Shown: positions 43,256 through 52,407 of the stretch, piece by piece | Numbering within the stretch: position 1 is the first letter of the stretch | Layout of the letters: every line of letters starts with the position of its first letter | Assembly: GCF_035917335.1 (NCBI RefSeq) | Contig: NZ_CP109067.1 | Span: 4,587,001 to 4,651,000 of the forward strand | Direction: 5' to 3' | Length of the DNA: 64,000 nucleotides | DNA from: Micromonospora sp. NBC_01813 | GTDB taxonomy: Bacteria > Actinomycetota > Actinomycetes > Mycobacteriales > Micromonosporaceae | Notes under the pieces: generated by a model | The model's input: the letters and a program-made list of their open reading frames with translations, nothing else | What the model was told of the DNA's origin: nothing | The model's database searches: none | Translations under genes and position numbers: made by a program

Positions 43256-43423
43256 TCAGTCTTCGTCGTCGTCCTCGGCGGCAGTCCGAGGCGTCGGAAC
43301 CTCGATCAGGTAGCGCAGCGCGCCGTTGATGTCCGTACCTCGGCTGTCGGCGGTGCGCTTCAGCACGTCGTACACGTCGTCAGCGACCTCAATCGTGTGG
43401 AAGCCGGGCGTTGTGTCGGTCAT
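43256..43423 (-). CDS. 55-residue ribbon-helix-helix-like protein
   Basis: From the ATG at 43423, with AGAAGGGA upstream. The sequence GFHTIEVADDVYDVLKRTADS followed by INGALRYLIEV has the strand-helix-helix rhythm of small DNA-binding antitoxins or repressors; the tail is acidic (AAEDDDED). No partner toxin is adjacent. The fold assignment is tentative. Confidence 0.55.
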   Translation of the reverse strand: MTDTTPGFHTIEVADDVYDVLKRTADSRGTDINGALRYLIEVPTPRTAAEDDDED

Positions 43424-43584
43424 GTGTGATCCCTTCTGGCAGCGTTCGGCGTGGTGCCCCGTTCGGGCAGCCGTGCCTATCCACGCTGACCTCGATGGCG
43501 CGATCAAGACCGCCGCTGGCCCCAGACCGGGTTACGACTGACGGCTCTGTTCGAGAGTGAAGCGCCGCTCGCATTTGGCGTATG

Positions 43585-43860
43585 TCACTGCGGGACGTCG
43601 CCTCGAATGGCCGCGTCGGCGGTGTCGGCGGCGCGGAGCAGCGGCGAGGCCGCGAGCGTGCTCCGGGTTCAGGCTTAGTTGTAGGCCGTCCTCGGTCGTA
43701 GACGTGCACCGTGTCCGCCGCCCCTCGGTGCAGGAGCGCCCGAGGTGAGAAAGGATCGGCGTCGTCGTGGCGGCAGTCGATACACCAGGGCGGGCAGTGC
43801 TGCGGGTGGGGCGGGCGGCGCTGGCCGCTCGGGCAGGCTCGCTCACGTGCGGCCTCCCCA
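43585..43860 (-). pseudogene. Decayed DUF6907-like gene
   Basis: Three minus-strand frames must be joined to give a DUF6907-like protein: frame 1 has HCPPWCIDCRHDDA and LLHRGAADTVHVYD, frame 2 has TEDGLQLSLNPEHARGLAA, and frame 3 has LLRAADTADAAIRGDVPQ ending at the stop at 43585. CPPWC followed by HRG is the family's metal-binding mark. At least two frameshifts separate the parts, so it is probably non-functional. Confidence 0.6.
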
Positions 43861-44007
43861 CGCGTCTGGTCGTGCGTGGTGAGCTGTCGATGGCAAGCTA
43901 TACCGAACTCCCCGACTCCTCGACCGATCAAGGCGGTGGCCGGGGAAATACTATTCGAAGCGGGGTAAGGTATAGTATCTACTCTGCAATATTAAGCCCA
44001 GCCAGAT

Positions 44008-44754
44008 TCACCTTTCTGCTTCGCGATCGACCTCTGCGGCCTTGAGATCAAGGCTGCGGATTGCAGAGGCCAGTTCACCCAAGCTCTCGTTGCCTTTCTT
44101 CATCTGTTCGACAACCTTCCCCAGCGTCGCTTGTCCGATCCAAGTCTCCCGCAATGCTTCGAGGTCAATCTCATAGGTAAGCTTTGGTGCCGGACCAAGC
44201 GGTCCATCTGCGCTCACAACAAACGTGAAAGCGTTGTTTATCTCACTGTTGAATCGCCGAAACCCAACATCAAAGAAGAACTCCATGCGGTGCCGTGGAG
44301 GCATCGTCTTAATTCCATTGGCGAAGATGCCCCACTCATGAATAGCCTTACGGCTTCGGTCTTCAGCGACCCGAGTCGGAGGAGGAGATACGTCGATCCG
44401 GACGTTCCGAGCGACGGATGGCCCAATATTCTCGATTACCAACATCATAACAGCTCTGTTATCTGGAGCGGCGATGATGTCGACCACAACCATGGGCTGA
44501 AGTGCCTCTTCCTGGGCCTGCCGCGTTGCGCGCTGAGCCTCGTCGGCCTGCGCGATCTGCTTCATAAGAAGTTCAATCTGCTGCCGACCAAGGTCGACCT
44601 GATCCCGAGCCGAGGCCGCCTGCGAGTGCGCCGCAGACGCGGACGCCCTAGCAGCTTGCGCGGAGCGCCAGCTGTAGAAGATCCCGAGGAGCGCCAGTGC
44701 GGCGACGAGGACCGACAGTCGCTCGACATTAATCAAATCGATCGCGTCTCTCAC
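44008..44754 (-). CDS. Membrane protein with coiled coil, low-GC cassette
   Basis: A 248-residue protein from the ATG at 44754. One membrane helix (LSVLVAALALLGIFYSW, about 14-30), then a Gln/Ala-rich coiled coil (about 33-85: SAAHSQAASARDQVDLGRQQIELLMKQ). A beta-rich domain follows (VVVDIIAAPDNRAVMMLVIENIGPSVARNVRIDV), and a second helical stretch ends the protein. It resembles uncharacterised single-pass proteins found beside defence genes, but no family is certain. Base composition is clearly lower in GC than the flanks. Confidence 0.62.
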   Translation of the reverse strand: MRDAIDLINVERLSVLVAALALLGIFYSWRSAQAARASASAAHSQAASARDQVDLGRQQIELLMKQIAQADEAQRATRQAQEEALQPMVVVDIIAAPDNRAVMMLVIENIGPSVARNVRIDVSPPPTRVAEDRSRKAIHEWGIFANGIKTMPPRHRMEFFFDVGFRRFNSEINNAFTFVVSADGPLGPAPKLTYEIDLEALRETWIGQATLGKVVEQMKKGNESLGELASAIRSLDLKAAEVDREAER

Positions 44755-45081
44755 GACCTGAGCATAGTTGAGCGCCGCAACAGGCTCCTACTGACGCATC
44801 GCTAGGTATATCAAATCCACAGAAAAGAGCAGGGGCTAGTTTGCTCAAGATGAAGCAACGGGGGGTAAGCCGGCACGAGAAAGCTGGATTTAGAGGAAGG
44901 CGCTCCGTGGCACAAACAGATCCGAGCTCGAAGCGCTATGATCCCATCAAGCCAGCCTCCATGTCCGACAGGCCGTCTTGCAAACCAGACTCAGACACCT
45001 GGTTGAGCTGCGCCAACCCCGGATCGCGGCGATGAAACATCTCAACAACCCCCAATAATGGCGATTCGTCGTTCTGCAACC
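44755..45081. other. Intergenic region, 327 bp
   Basis: Lower-GC spacer between the two cassette genes. Short open frames here are not convincing, and no terminator hairpin stands out. It may hold the promoter of the membrane-protein gene. Confidence 0.4.
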
Positions 45082-47577
45082 CTAGCCTTGACCGTGGACA
45101 ATGTCATTGTAAATAACTTCCTTCAGGTGAATTTTTCCACCCTTCTGCGCAAGAGCTAACGAGACAACGTGACGCACTACGGCTTTCCGGAAGGTCTCGT
45201 TGGAGATGGTTTTCTCGAAGTCACTGTAAGGAACTACAACGATTAGATGAGTGCCGTCTGACCATTCAGCGACTCCCTCCATCCTTGCCTCACTAGCCAG
45301 CCTCCCCTGCAGCAGATCCAGCATCGTAGCTACTGTGATAGGAATCTGAAGTGCTGCCGTAGCGGATGCCAGCCAGCCGACGGGTTTCGTGCGCTGAAGC
45401 TCATCGACGAAACGGCGCACGCGGGCGGTAGTCTTAATTCTCAACGGGGGCACAGGAATGCCCCGCCCATCAAGATACGCGTACTGCTCGTCAAACTCGT
45501 GCTGATACGGCATGTGCATTACCGCCCCGATGTCTTGCCCGTAACCCGTCAGCCGTTGCTCTAAGTCGACTTGATAGAGATAGAGTGCAAGCATCTCAAG
45601 CTCATCCAATACTATAAGTTTCGGATGGCGAACCCACCGCTCGCGAAATTCTAGGTAGCCCAAGAATTCGGCCGAACGCCGTAGGGTGTCGGTGACAACG
45701 TTAAGATAAGTCGCACCAACGATCCAGGGCCGTGAGCTAGAGTCTAGAATACCCCAATCGAATAGCCGGCCAATACGAGTGCCGATATCGGCGAGTCCAT
45801 CGAGGGTTGGCATCAACCGATAACACTTGCGGACACTCGAGCCATCTATTTCGAATAGGGGTTTGCCGCCGCTCGCCGTTCTATAGAACTTTGCCGGCCG
45901 ACCATTCATCACGTAGGCATAATCTCGATCCAGCTGCAAACAGCCCTCACCGACAAGGAGTTTGAGTTGTGTCATGTATTGACTGGTGCCGCCTCGTCGC
46001 GCGGCCGTCTTTAGCGGCGCACCTTTCCCTTCCATCACGATCACTACATCTTCATACAGTAGGACGCCGTCTACTTCCGCCCTGCCCTCCGCTATATCAA
46101 TGAACACTCGACTGTAAGCAACACTGCCAGGTAAGACCTTTCCAAGGAGGTCTAGTGCATGGTTGTCGACCGCATCCGCGCGAGCCCGCTCCCAATTTTT
46201 CTTCAACTTCCTCGATAGAAGCGACTCCACCGTTAGGTGCAAGTCGGTGGTGAGTGCTGCCGGGTGCACTAAAAGGGCAACCTCAGACCCGCCTGCCCGC
46301 TCAGGTGAAGGAAGAATCATGAAAGGCTTCGCGCGCTGAGGCTGGCTGGCGAAGACTGAGGTGAAGGCTGGCTCTTCGCCAGGACGCAATCCTAGATCCG
46401 ACACCAAATCGCGAATTTTTGTGTGAGTGGCGTCAGAGTTTAGGGCATCTAGTGACATGCACAGTACCTGCGGCAGTACAGCAAAGACTCGCTCATACCA
46501 AGAACGCCTGAAACCATCACTCGCGGCGCTGGCACTCGTGGGCGCCTCATTGAGTTCCTCAGCCGTCGCCTCCCAGGTTTTCGTGAGCGCCGGAGTAAGC
46601 CTTTCATCCCAAAGAGCCCTGATGCCGGAACTGAGGTTAATCAAATCGTCGATATTGTAGCCACACCGAGCAAGCAGGGCCTGCTCTTTTCCGTGCGCCA
46701 AGGCCTTAGCCAGCGAAATGGCGTGCGGGACGTATGCATCTCCCCTATAGGCAAGCCAGCGCTGAAGCATTTCACTACGAAATGTAAACTCCGGCGAACT
46801 CTCGTTCGCATACTGGTAGGCGAGGTTCAAGGCATACGCCCACATCCGCACCTCCTTGGCTGCCTCTGAGACCGCCCTCCAATCATCGACTGAGCAGGGT
46901 CTCCAGTTTTCTGGAACAGGCGAAGAAGTTACGATACAAACGACCAGCTCAAGGTCCAGGTCTCTCGGCATTGTATCCGGTTCATAATACGAACCCCATG
47001 ACTCTGTGCGCGTCAGGAGAATCATGCCACATATCAGCGGCAGTGGATCAAGTCCTTTCGCCAGATACTTCAGGTTCTCAACAGCCTCTTGCTGCTTTTC
47101 GGTAAGGCTCTGAATCGAGATTGTAGCCAGGCTTCTAAGTTCTTCCAGCTCCTCTGCAGGAAGGGGAAGAATCTCCTCCCTACCCTCATGTACAACCACA
47201 GCTTCACGGGACTGCAGATATAAGGAAGCGTAGGTCTCAGCAAACGGATGCGTCGAAGATGCGAACCACTTCAGATAGTCGTCAAATCCTCGCACGGTAG
47301 AAAACATTGGCGGCGTGCGGTCTCGCAGGCGCCGTCTTACTTCATTGATTTGACCAAGAGTCGGATCCGGTATCCCTGGGCTCCTTCTCAAGGACGCCAT
47401 CGGCAATGCGGCAACTTGTGGCTTCCGATGAACACGACGCTTCTTGCTCATAGTGGATGATGTCATAGGTGTACGCGCGAGCGCCACCCAGCCGATGCCT
47501 CCGGCTGGCCAGGTGTTTGAACGACGTCTGAGGTCAGTAAGGTGCGCCTGCGCCGATGAGAAGTCTCGAAGCGGCAC
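45082..47577 (-). CDS. Large protein with PD-(D/E)xK nuclease signature, candidate defence factor
   Basis: An 831-residue protein of unknown family. Residues 503-518 read EVDGVLLYEDVVIVMEGKG, giving Asp503 and Glu516-x-Lys518, the catalytic pattern of restriction-like PD-(D/E)xK nucleases, preceded by a helix (RARADAVDNHALDLLGKVLPG). The first 480 residues are mostly helical with no recognised motif; the C-terminal 300 contain a hydrophobic segment (LASATAALQIPITVATMLDLL). The GTG at 47577 is preferred because AGGA lies six bases before it; ATG codons at 47466 and 47451 are alternatives. The lower GC content and rare codons mark it as recently acquired. Confidence 0.65.
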   Translation of the reverse strand: MPLRDFSSAQAHLTDLRRRSNTWPAGGIGWVALARTPMTSSTMSKKRRVHRKPQVAALPMASLRRSPGIPDPTLGQINEVRRRLRDRTPPMFSTVRGFDDYLKWFASSTHPFAETYASLYLQSREAVVVHEGREEILPLPAEELEELRSLATISIQSLTEKQQEAVENLKYLAKGLDPLPLICGMILLTRTESWGSYYEPDTMPRDLDLELVVCIVTSSPVPENWRPCSVDDWRAVSEAAKEVRMWAYALNLAYQYANESSPEFTFRSEMLQRWLAYRGDAYVPHAISLAKALAHGKEQALLARCGYNIDDLINLSSGIRALWDERLTPALTKTWEATAEELNEAPTSASAASDGFRRSWYERVFAVLPQVLCMSLDALNSDATHTKIRDLVSDLGLRPGEEPAFTSVFASQPQRAKPFMILPSPERAGGSEVALLVHPAALTTDLHLTVESLLSRKLKKNWERARADAVDNHALDLLGKVLPGSVAYSRVFIDIAEGRAEVDGVLLYEDVVIVMEGKGAPLKTAARRGGTSQYMTQLKLLVGEGCLQLDRDYAYVMNGRPAKFYRTASGGKPLFEIDGSSVRKCYRLMPTLDGLADIGTRIGRLFDWGILDSSSRPWIVGATYLNVVTDTLRRSAEFLGYLEFRERWVRHPKLIVLDELEMLALYLYQVDLEQRLTGYGQDIGAVMHMPYQHEFDEQYAYLDGRGIPVPPLRIKTTARVRRFVDELQRTKPVGWLASATAALQIPITVATMLDLLQGRLASEARMEGVAEWSDGTHLIVVVPYSDFEKTISNETFRKAVVRHVVSLALAQKGGKIHLKEVIYNDIVHGQG

Positions 47578-47751
47578 TATCTATCCTGCCTGCTGAGATC
47601 AAACCTTACGACGTCTGATCCTGCCTCCTCACGGTGCTGGCAAACGACGCGCCTGGGTACTCCAGAGTCGTAGATGCGGCGGGCGGGCATCTCCCTGCCT
47701 CACAGTCGGCTTCCCTCGCGCATACCTCTACCTTCGTCGCTCGCTGGCACG

Positions 47752-48645
47752 CTATGCAGGGGTTGTGGGACGGGAGCCGTTGACCGTTCGCGTCTCGCGG
47801 CGTAGCGCGGAGAGCATCTGCGACACGCCGCTGTTGCGGATGGAGTGGCCGTTGCGGCGTAGCCGACGCGCGAGGGCGTCCCGGCTGACGGTCTGGCCTT
47901 CTCGGGCTAGCTCGTCGCGGGCGGTGCGGGCGGCGGGAAGCAGCGGCACCAGGTCCGGCGGTAGATCGATATCTTCGCTTGTCTCGTCGTCCGGGTCTGG
48001 GTCACCATGCTCGTGTGTGCCACCTGCCGGATCATGTCTGGACCAGGAGTCATTTGACATGTGGTCGTCTATCGGATGCTGGATGGTGGTGACGACGCCA
48101 TCGAGGTGCGGCGTGTCGGTGCTCGGGCGTTTCGACGGCTGACTCGGGCGCGCTGGCACTGCGTCGGCCGTAATCGGGCTCGGTGGTGGCTCCACCACTG
48201 CCGGGGCGGATTTTTCGCTCGGTGCCGTGGCGGACGCTGAGGGCTTGCTATCGGTTTCGCGGCGGCGGGCGGCGAGTTCCACCAGGGAGACCGACGCGAC
48301 GATGATCAGCCCGTCTACCGAGAGCGGCAGCAGGTACGGCACGGTGCCGGTCTCGCCGTATCGGGCGACGACACCGACCATGTGGTGATAGCTAATCCAC
48401 GCGGCGATGGCGGCGATGGCCGAAGCTGCGACGACTCGAACGACGCCGAGCGACCGTCGGTGGACGGGTACGCGGGTGACCAGCTCGACGGTGATCAGGA
48501 GGGCCATTGGTGGCCATGCCGCGATGGCTTGGGAGATCGGGTTGGGTTGGGCGTGCAGGATGTTCGCGGTGACCGAGGCGGCCACGCCGAGGGCCAGTGT
48601 GGCCCGCACTGCCCATTGCATCCGTTGGAGCTGGCGGTGGTTCAC
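47752..48645 (-). CDS. DUF2637 membrane protein, Tad-operon end
   Basis: A 297-residue protein. Its N-terminal half has four membrane helices (AVRATLALGVAASVTANIL, MALLITVELVTRV, VVAASAIAAIAAWISYHHMVGVV, YLLPLSVDGLIIVASVSLVELA), with the GTVPYLLPLSVDGL signature of DUF2637. An acidic linker leads to a C-terminal helix-turn-helix (EGQTVSRDALARRLRRNGHSIRNSGVSQML). It overlaps the upstream gene by 4 bp. A role in plasmid spread is known for relatives; here it is the last gene of the pilus operon. Confidence 0.82.
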   Translation of the reverse strand: MNHRQLQRMQWAVRATLALGVAASVTANILHAQPNPISQAIAAWPPMALLITVELVTRVPVHRRSLGVVRVVAASAIAAIAAWISYHHMVGVVARYGETGTVPYLLPLSVDGLIIVASVSLVELAARRRETDSKPSASATAPSEKSAPAVVEPPPSPITADAVPARPSQPSKRPSTDTPHLDGVVTTIQHPIDDHMSNDSWSRHDPAGGTHEHGDPDPDDETSEDIDLPPDLVPLLPAARTARDELAREGQTVSRDALARRLRRNGHSIRNSGVSQMLSALRRETRTVNGSRPTTPA

Positions 48646-51473
48646 GGCCGTCCTCCACTGGCGGGGGCGACGGGTCGGAGCTGGCGTTCGGCGACGCGGC
48701 GGGTGGCCTGGGAGGGTTCGGCGTCGCCGAGGTCGGCGAGGCGTTCCTCCAGCCGGCGTAGGGTGCGTCGTACGGCGTCAGGTCGCTGTTGGCGGCCGTG
48801 GATGCGCATGATCCGCTGGTACAGCTCCTCGTTGACCGGGTCGAGTTCGGCTGCTCGTTCGAGGGCGGCGACGGCTTGGTCGGGGTGGTCGGGTTCGAGG
48901 ATTTCGGCGATTCGGGCGTGGGCGGTGAGGATCTGGTGTCGGTAGCTGGTGGCGTAGTCGGTGGCCCAGGTGTGGTCATGGCCTTCGGCGAAGTCACCTG
49001 CGTACAGCTCCGTGGCTCGGCTTAGCGCGGCGAGCGTCGCCGCTTCGTCGTCGGTGGCGGTGGCCTGGTCGATGGCGGTGAGCATCTGCCAGAGGTCCAC
49101 TGTGACGGTCTCGGGGTCGAGCTGGTATCGGCCGGTGGCGGGGTCGTAGACGATGAACATGGGCTCGTCGTGGCCGGTTGCGGTGCGGAGCACCCGTCGG
49201 GCGGAGGTGATGTCCGTGCGTACCCGTTTGACGGCGGCGGACGGGTCGGCATCGGGGTGCAGGGCGGCGGCGAGTTGGTCGAGGGTGCGGCCGGTGGGGT
49301 GGGCGGCGAGGACGGCGAGCGCGGTGTAGGAGCCGGTGCGCATTCCGGTGGCGATCGGGCCGGCGTCGGTGGCGACGGTGACCGGGCCGAGTACCCGGAG
49401 GCGGACCAGGGCCGCCGCGTTGTCGGCCTGGACTGGCACCGCCTCGTTCGTCTCGACGGTCACGGCGGTCGGTGAGATCTCGGCGGGCGGGTCGTCAACG
49501 TCGGTGCCGGCCTCGGGACGGGCTATCGCGTCGGTGAGCATGGAGAGAATGGCGGCGAGGTCATCCGCGCCGATGGCGGACAGCCGTTCCACGGAATGCG
49601 GTTCACTGCTGGTGGCGGTGCCCTCGGTGCTGATTTCGATGGTGGGGATGCCGTCGTGCGGGCCGAGGATGACGGGATGGAGGTCCAGGGCGGCGCGGTG
49701 GGTGGCGACGGCTTGGAGCCGGGCGGCATGCCGAGGGCTGGAGTCGATGAGTAGCACGTACGGCGGCTGGGTCTCGGCGTGGTCGGTGCGGCCGTTGAGG
49801 TTGGTGATCGTCTCGGCGTCGAAGGTGTCCAGCAGCCGCCGCCGGCCGATCATCTCCTCCTCGGCGTGGGTGATCGCCGCTGCGGTGTCGGCGAGGACGA
49901 TGAGGCGTTCTCCGTCGTAGGCAGTGCCGTCGGGGTCCAGCCCGACCGCCGAGGCGTCCTCGGGCAGGAGCCGGGCGAGTAGGTCGGCGGTGGTGACCAC
50001 GACCGGACGGGTGGCGGCGGACTCCACCGCGCCGCTGGTCAGGACGGACGCGAGGATGGCGCGGGCCGCTGGTACGGCTCCATCGCCATGCAGGGCGACG
50101 CCAGGACCCGGCAGGTGGAACAGGCTTACCTCGGTGCCGTCCGAGTCGACGCCGATCGGTGCCGCAACCGCAGGGCTGGCGGGGCGGTGGTCACTGCTGG
50201 GGCCAAGGTAGCGGCTGCCGATGATGTCGACGGGGGCCAGAGACGGCGGCATCGGGGAGCGTTGCGGGGCGGTGCTGGCCGACGCGGGGAAGGTCAGCCT
50301 GGCGCGGCGGCGTCGTTGCAGGCGCACCAGAGCGGCCACGGCGGCGACGGCGGCAGCCAGACCGAGGCTGATCCAGCCCTGCGCAGGCAGCGTGATTCCG
50401 GCCTCGTCGCCGGGCTGGTCGTCGGATGGGTCGGTGTCCGGCGCTGGGGTGGCGACATCGGCCGAGTCGGCGGGGTCGCTCGGTTCGAGCGTAGGCGGTG
50501 AAGGGCTCGGCTCCGGGCTGGTGGGGGTTGGGGTGGCCCTGGCAGGTGGCGGTGGGACGACTGGGGCGGTCTCGGTGGCCTCGGGCGCGGGGGTGTCGGG
50601 GCTACCGGGCGGTGGGTCCTGGGTGTGGGGTGGGGTGACTGGTGGTGCGGCCTCGTGGGCAGGGAGAGCCAGGACCCAGCCGACGTGGATCTCGTCGGGG
50701 TCGGTGAGGGCGTAACCGTTGGCCTGTTCGTGTCCCCGGTTGAGTTTGTAGATCTCCCGCCAGCGGTGCGGGTCGCTGAGGTGCTTCTCGGCGAGGTCCC
50801 ACAGGTTGTCTCCAGGGACGACGCGGTGTGTCCCTCCTGGGGCGTCTTGCGCCCAGGCCGGGACGGCTGGGCTGTCTCGGTGGGCGGCGAGCGGGAGCGC
50901 GGTGCTGGTGGCGGACACGCCGACGGTGAGCGCCGGGCGCGGGCCGTGCTCCACGGCTGACAGGGCGGCGGGGTGTGCCGGGGCGACGGCAACGGCCGGG
51001 CGGCGTGCGGCGGCGTCAGCGGCAGCAGCGCTGGCGGTGGTGGGGCTGGTGACGGCGCGGGCGGCGTCGAACAGCACGGCTCCGGCGATCGCTCCGACGA
51101 GCACAGCGGCGACCCAGCGGATGGGGCCGTGTCGCCTCGCCGGGGGTCGGGGCTGGCCGTGCCGGCTGGTTCTCGCGGCGGCGGACGTCTCGATGATCTC
51201 GATGATGGTGTCGCGGAGGAACTGTGCCCACAGCAGCCAGCCGATCGTGGCGAGCAGCGCGAGGACCATCTGATCGGACCACGGACTCGTGACCGCAGTG
51301 TGCAGGTCGCTCGCGGTCGGTATCGCTGCGAAGGTTGGCCAGCCGATCCAGTCGAGGGGCCAGCCTGCGGTGACGATCAGCAGCCACGGGACCCCGGCGG
51401 TGAAGCCTGCCAGCGCGGCGAACGCGAGCAGGGCGCGCACGGTTCGGGCGATGGCGGCGAAGGCGCGGGACAT
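48642..51473 (-). CDS. LysM and BTAD domain membrane protein of Tad locus
   Basis: A 943-residue protein from the ATG at 51473 (GGAGAGGA upstream). Membrane helices at about 10-40, 75-95 and 110-130 are followed by a LysM peptidoglycan-binding domain (THRVVPGDNLWDLAEKHLSDPHRW, about 214-265), a Pro/Thr linker, another membrane helix (about 365-385), an ATPase-like or receiver-like part and a C-terminal bacterial transcriptional activator domain (LRVLGPVTVATDAGPIATG..., YAGDFAEGHDHTWATDYA...). Proteins of this architecture are standard in actinobacterial Tad clusters and may link wall sensing to regulation. Confidence 0.85.
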   Translation of the reverse strand: MSRAFAAIARTVRALLAFAALAGFTAGVPWLLIVTAGWPLDWIGWPTFAAIPTASDLHTAVTSPWSDQMVLALLATIGWLLWAQFLRDTIIEIIETSAAARTSRHGQPRPPARRHGPIRWVAAVLVGAIAGAVLFDAARAVTSPTTASAAAADAAARRPAVAVAPAHPAALSAVEHGPRPALTVGVSATSTALPLAAHRDSPAVPAWAQDAPGGTHRVVPGDNLWDLAEKHLSDPHRWREIYKLNRGHEQANGYALTDPDEIHVGWVLALPAHEAAPPVTPPHTQDPPPGSPDTPAPEATETAPVVPPPPARATPTPTSPEPSPSPPTLEPSDPADSADVATPAPDTDPSDDQPGDEAGITLPAQGWISLGLAAAVAAVAALVRLQRRRRARLTFPASASTAPQRSPMPPSLAPVDIIGSRYLGPSSDHRPASPAVAAPIGVDSDGTEVSLFHLPGPGVALHGDGAVPAARAILASVLTSGAVESAATRPVVVTTADLLARLLPEDASAVGLDPDGTAYDGERLIVLADTAAAITHAEEEMIGRRRLLDTFDAETITNLNGRTDHAETQPPYVLLIDSSPRHAARLQAVATHRAALDLHPVILGPHDGIPTIEISTEGTATSSEPHSVERLSAIGADDLAAILSMLTDAIARPEAGTDVDDPPAEISPTAVTVETNEAVPVQADNAAALVRLRVLGPVTVATDAGPIATGMRTGSYTALAVLAAHPTGRTLDQLAAALHPDADPSAAVKRVRTDITSARRVLRTATGHDEPMFIVYDPATGRYQLDPETVTVDLWQMLTAIDQATATDDEAATLAALSRATELYAGDFAEGHDHTWATDYATSYRHQILTAHARIAEILEPDHPDQAVAALERAAELDPVNEELYQRIMRIHGRQQRPDAVRRTLRRLEERLADLGDAEPSQATRRVAERQLRPVAPASGGRP

Positions 51474-51502
51474 GCGTGGTCGTCCTCTCCGGGTGGGCGT
51501 GG

Positions 51503-51958
51503 TCAGGTGGTGGGGCCGGTGACGCCTTGCACGGCGGTGGCGGTTGCGGTTGCGGAGACGTCGAGTTGGTGTACGCCGACGATTTGCAGGAGTTGGGTGT
51601 TGCTCGTGCGGTGCACGGTGACGGTGACGGTGGTCGCCGTGGCGGTGGCCTCGCCCGTGGCGCCTGCCGAGGCGAGCCACGCGTGTGCCGCCGATGCGGC
51701 GCGGGGCGGGTCGAGTTCGGCGATGTTGCGGGTGCGGTACTGGTACAGGTCCAGTTCCTGTGCTCCGGCGCGTGCTGCGGCCTGGGCGATGTCGAGGGCG
51801 CGGACCTTCTCGGTTAGGGCCAGGCCGGCGTCGAGGACGAGTCCTGCGACTGCGAGCAGGGCGATGATCATGAGGACGGCGAACGCGGTCACCTGGCCGG
51901 AGTCGTCTCCGTCGCGTTCACGTAGCCGCCGCCAGTGGCCGACGTCGGATGGCCTCAT
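51503..51958 (-). CDS. TadG-like pilus assembly protein
   Basis: A 151-residue protein with the TadG N-terminal signature GQVTAFAVLMIIALLAVAGLVLDAG, which contains a type IV prepilin-like hydrophobic segment, then a helix (LDIAQAAARAGAQELDL) and a beta-rich secreted part (TATATTVTVTVHRTSNTQLL). It overlaps the TadE gene by 4 bp. Expected to be a minor pilin or envelope component. Confidence 0.8.
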   Translation of the reverse strand: MRPSDVGHWRRLRERDGDDSGQVTAFAVLMIIALLAVAGLVLDAGLALTEKVRALDIAQAAARAGAQELDLYQYRTRNIAELDPPRAASAAHAWLASAGATGEATATATTVTVTVHRTSNTQLLQIVGVHQLDVSATATATAVQGVTGPTT

Positions 51959-52407
51959 GATGTGGCTCCGCGCCAGGCGTCGATTGGGGAGGTCGCTGTG
52001 GCCGTCACGGTGCGGGTTCCGGGGACGGACAGCAGTGCGAGGTCGGACAGGGGAACGGCGCAGGCCAGGGTGACGGTGACTGCCCCACCTGGCTGGAGTC
52101 CACCGGTGGCGACGGTGACGCTGACCTGCTGGCAGGTGACGGCGCGGGCGGCGAGGGTCTCCCGGGCGGTGTGGTCAGCTGCGGCGTGGGCGGCGGCGTC
52201 GGTGCGGGCGAGTGAGGCGGACCGGGCGGCAGCGCTGGCGGCGGCGTCGAGGTCCATCTGAGCGGAGACCAGCCGTCCGCAGAGCACCACGAACAGCATG
52301 ACGGCGACCAGCAGCGGGGTCACGAGCGCCGCCTCGGTGGTGCTCGTCCCCCGGTCGCCGCCCATGGCGTGCTGACCAAGCCGGGCGCGCGTAGCAGCAC
52401 TGGTCAT
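51955..52407 (-). CDS. TadE-family pseudopilin
   Basis: A 150-residue protein: GDRGTSTTEAALVTPLLVAVMLFVVLCGRL is a class III prepilin signal with the conserved Glu of TadE proteins, and the C-terminal domain is small and beta-rich (VSVTVATGGLQPGGAVTVTLACAV). It overlaps its neighbours by 4 bp on both sides. Confidence 0.82.
   Translation of the reverse strand: MTSAATRARLGQHAMGGDRGTSTTEAALVTPLLVAVMLFVVLCGRLVSAQMDLDAAASAAARSASLARTDAAAHAAADHTARETLAARAVTCQQVSVTVATGGLQPGGAVTVTLACAVPLSDLALLSVPGTRTVTATATSPIDAWRGATS

Noticed and set aside
43256-43423. Type II toxin-antitoxin locus at the ribbon-helix-helix-like gene
   Set aside because: No partner gene for a toxin is adjacent on either side.
44841-45035. 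Small plus-strand frame in the low-GC spacer
   Set aside because: No ribosome-binding site, no motif and no operon neighbour.
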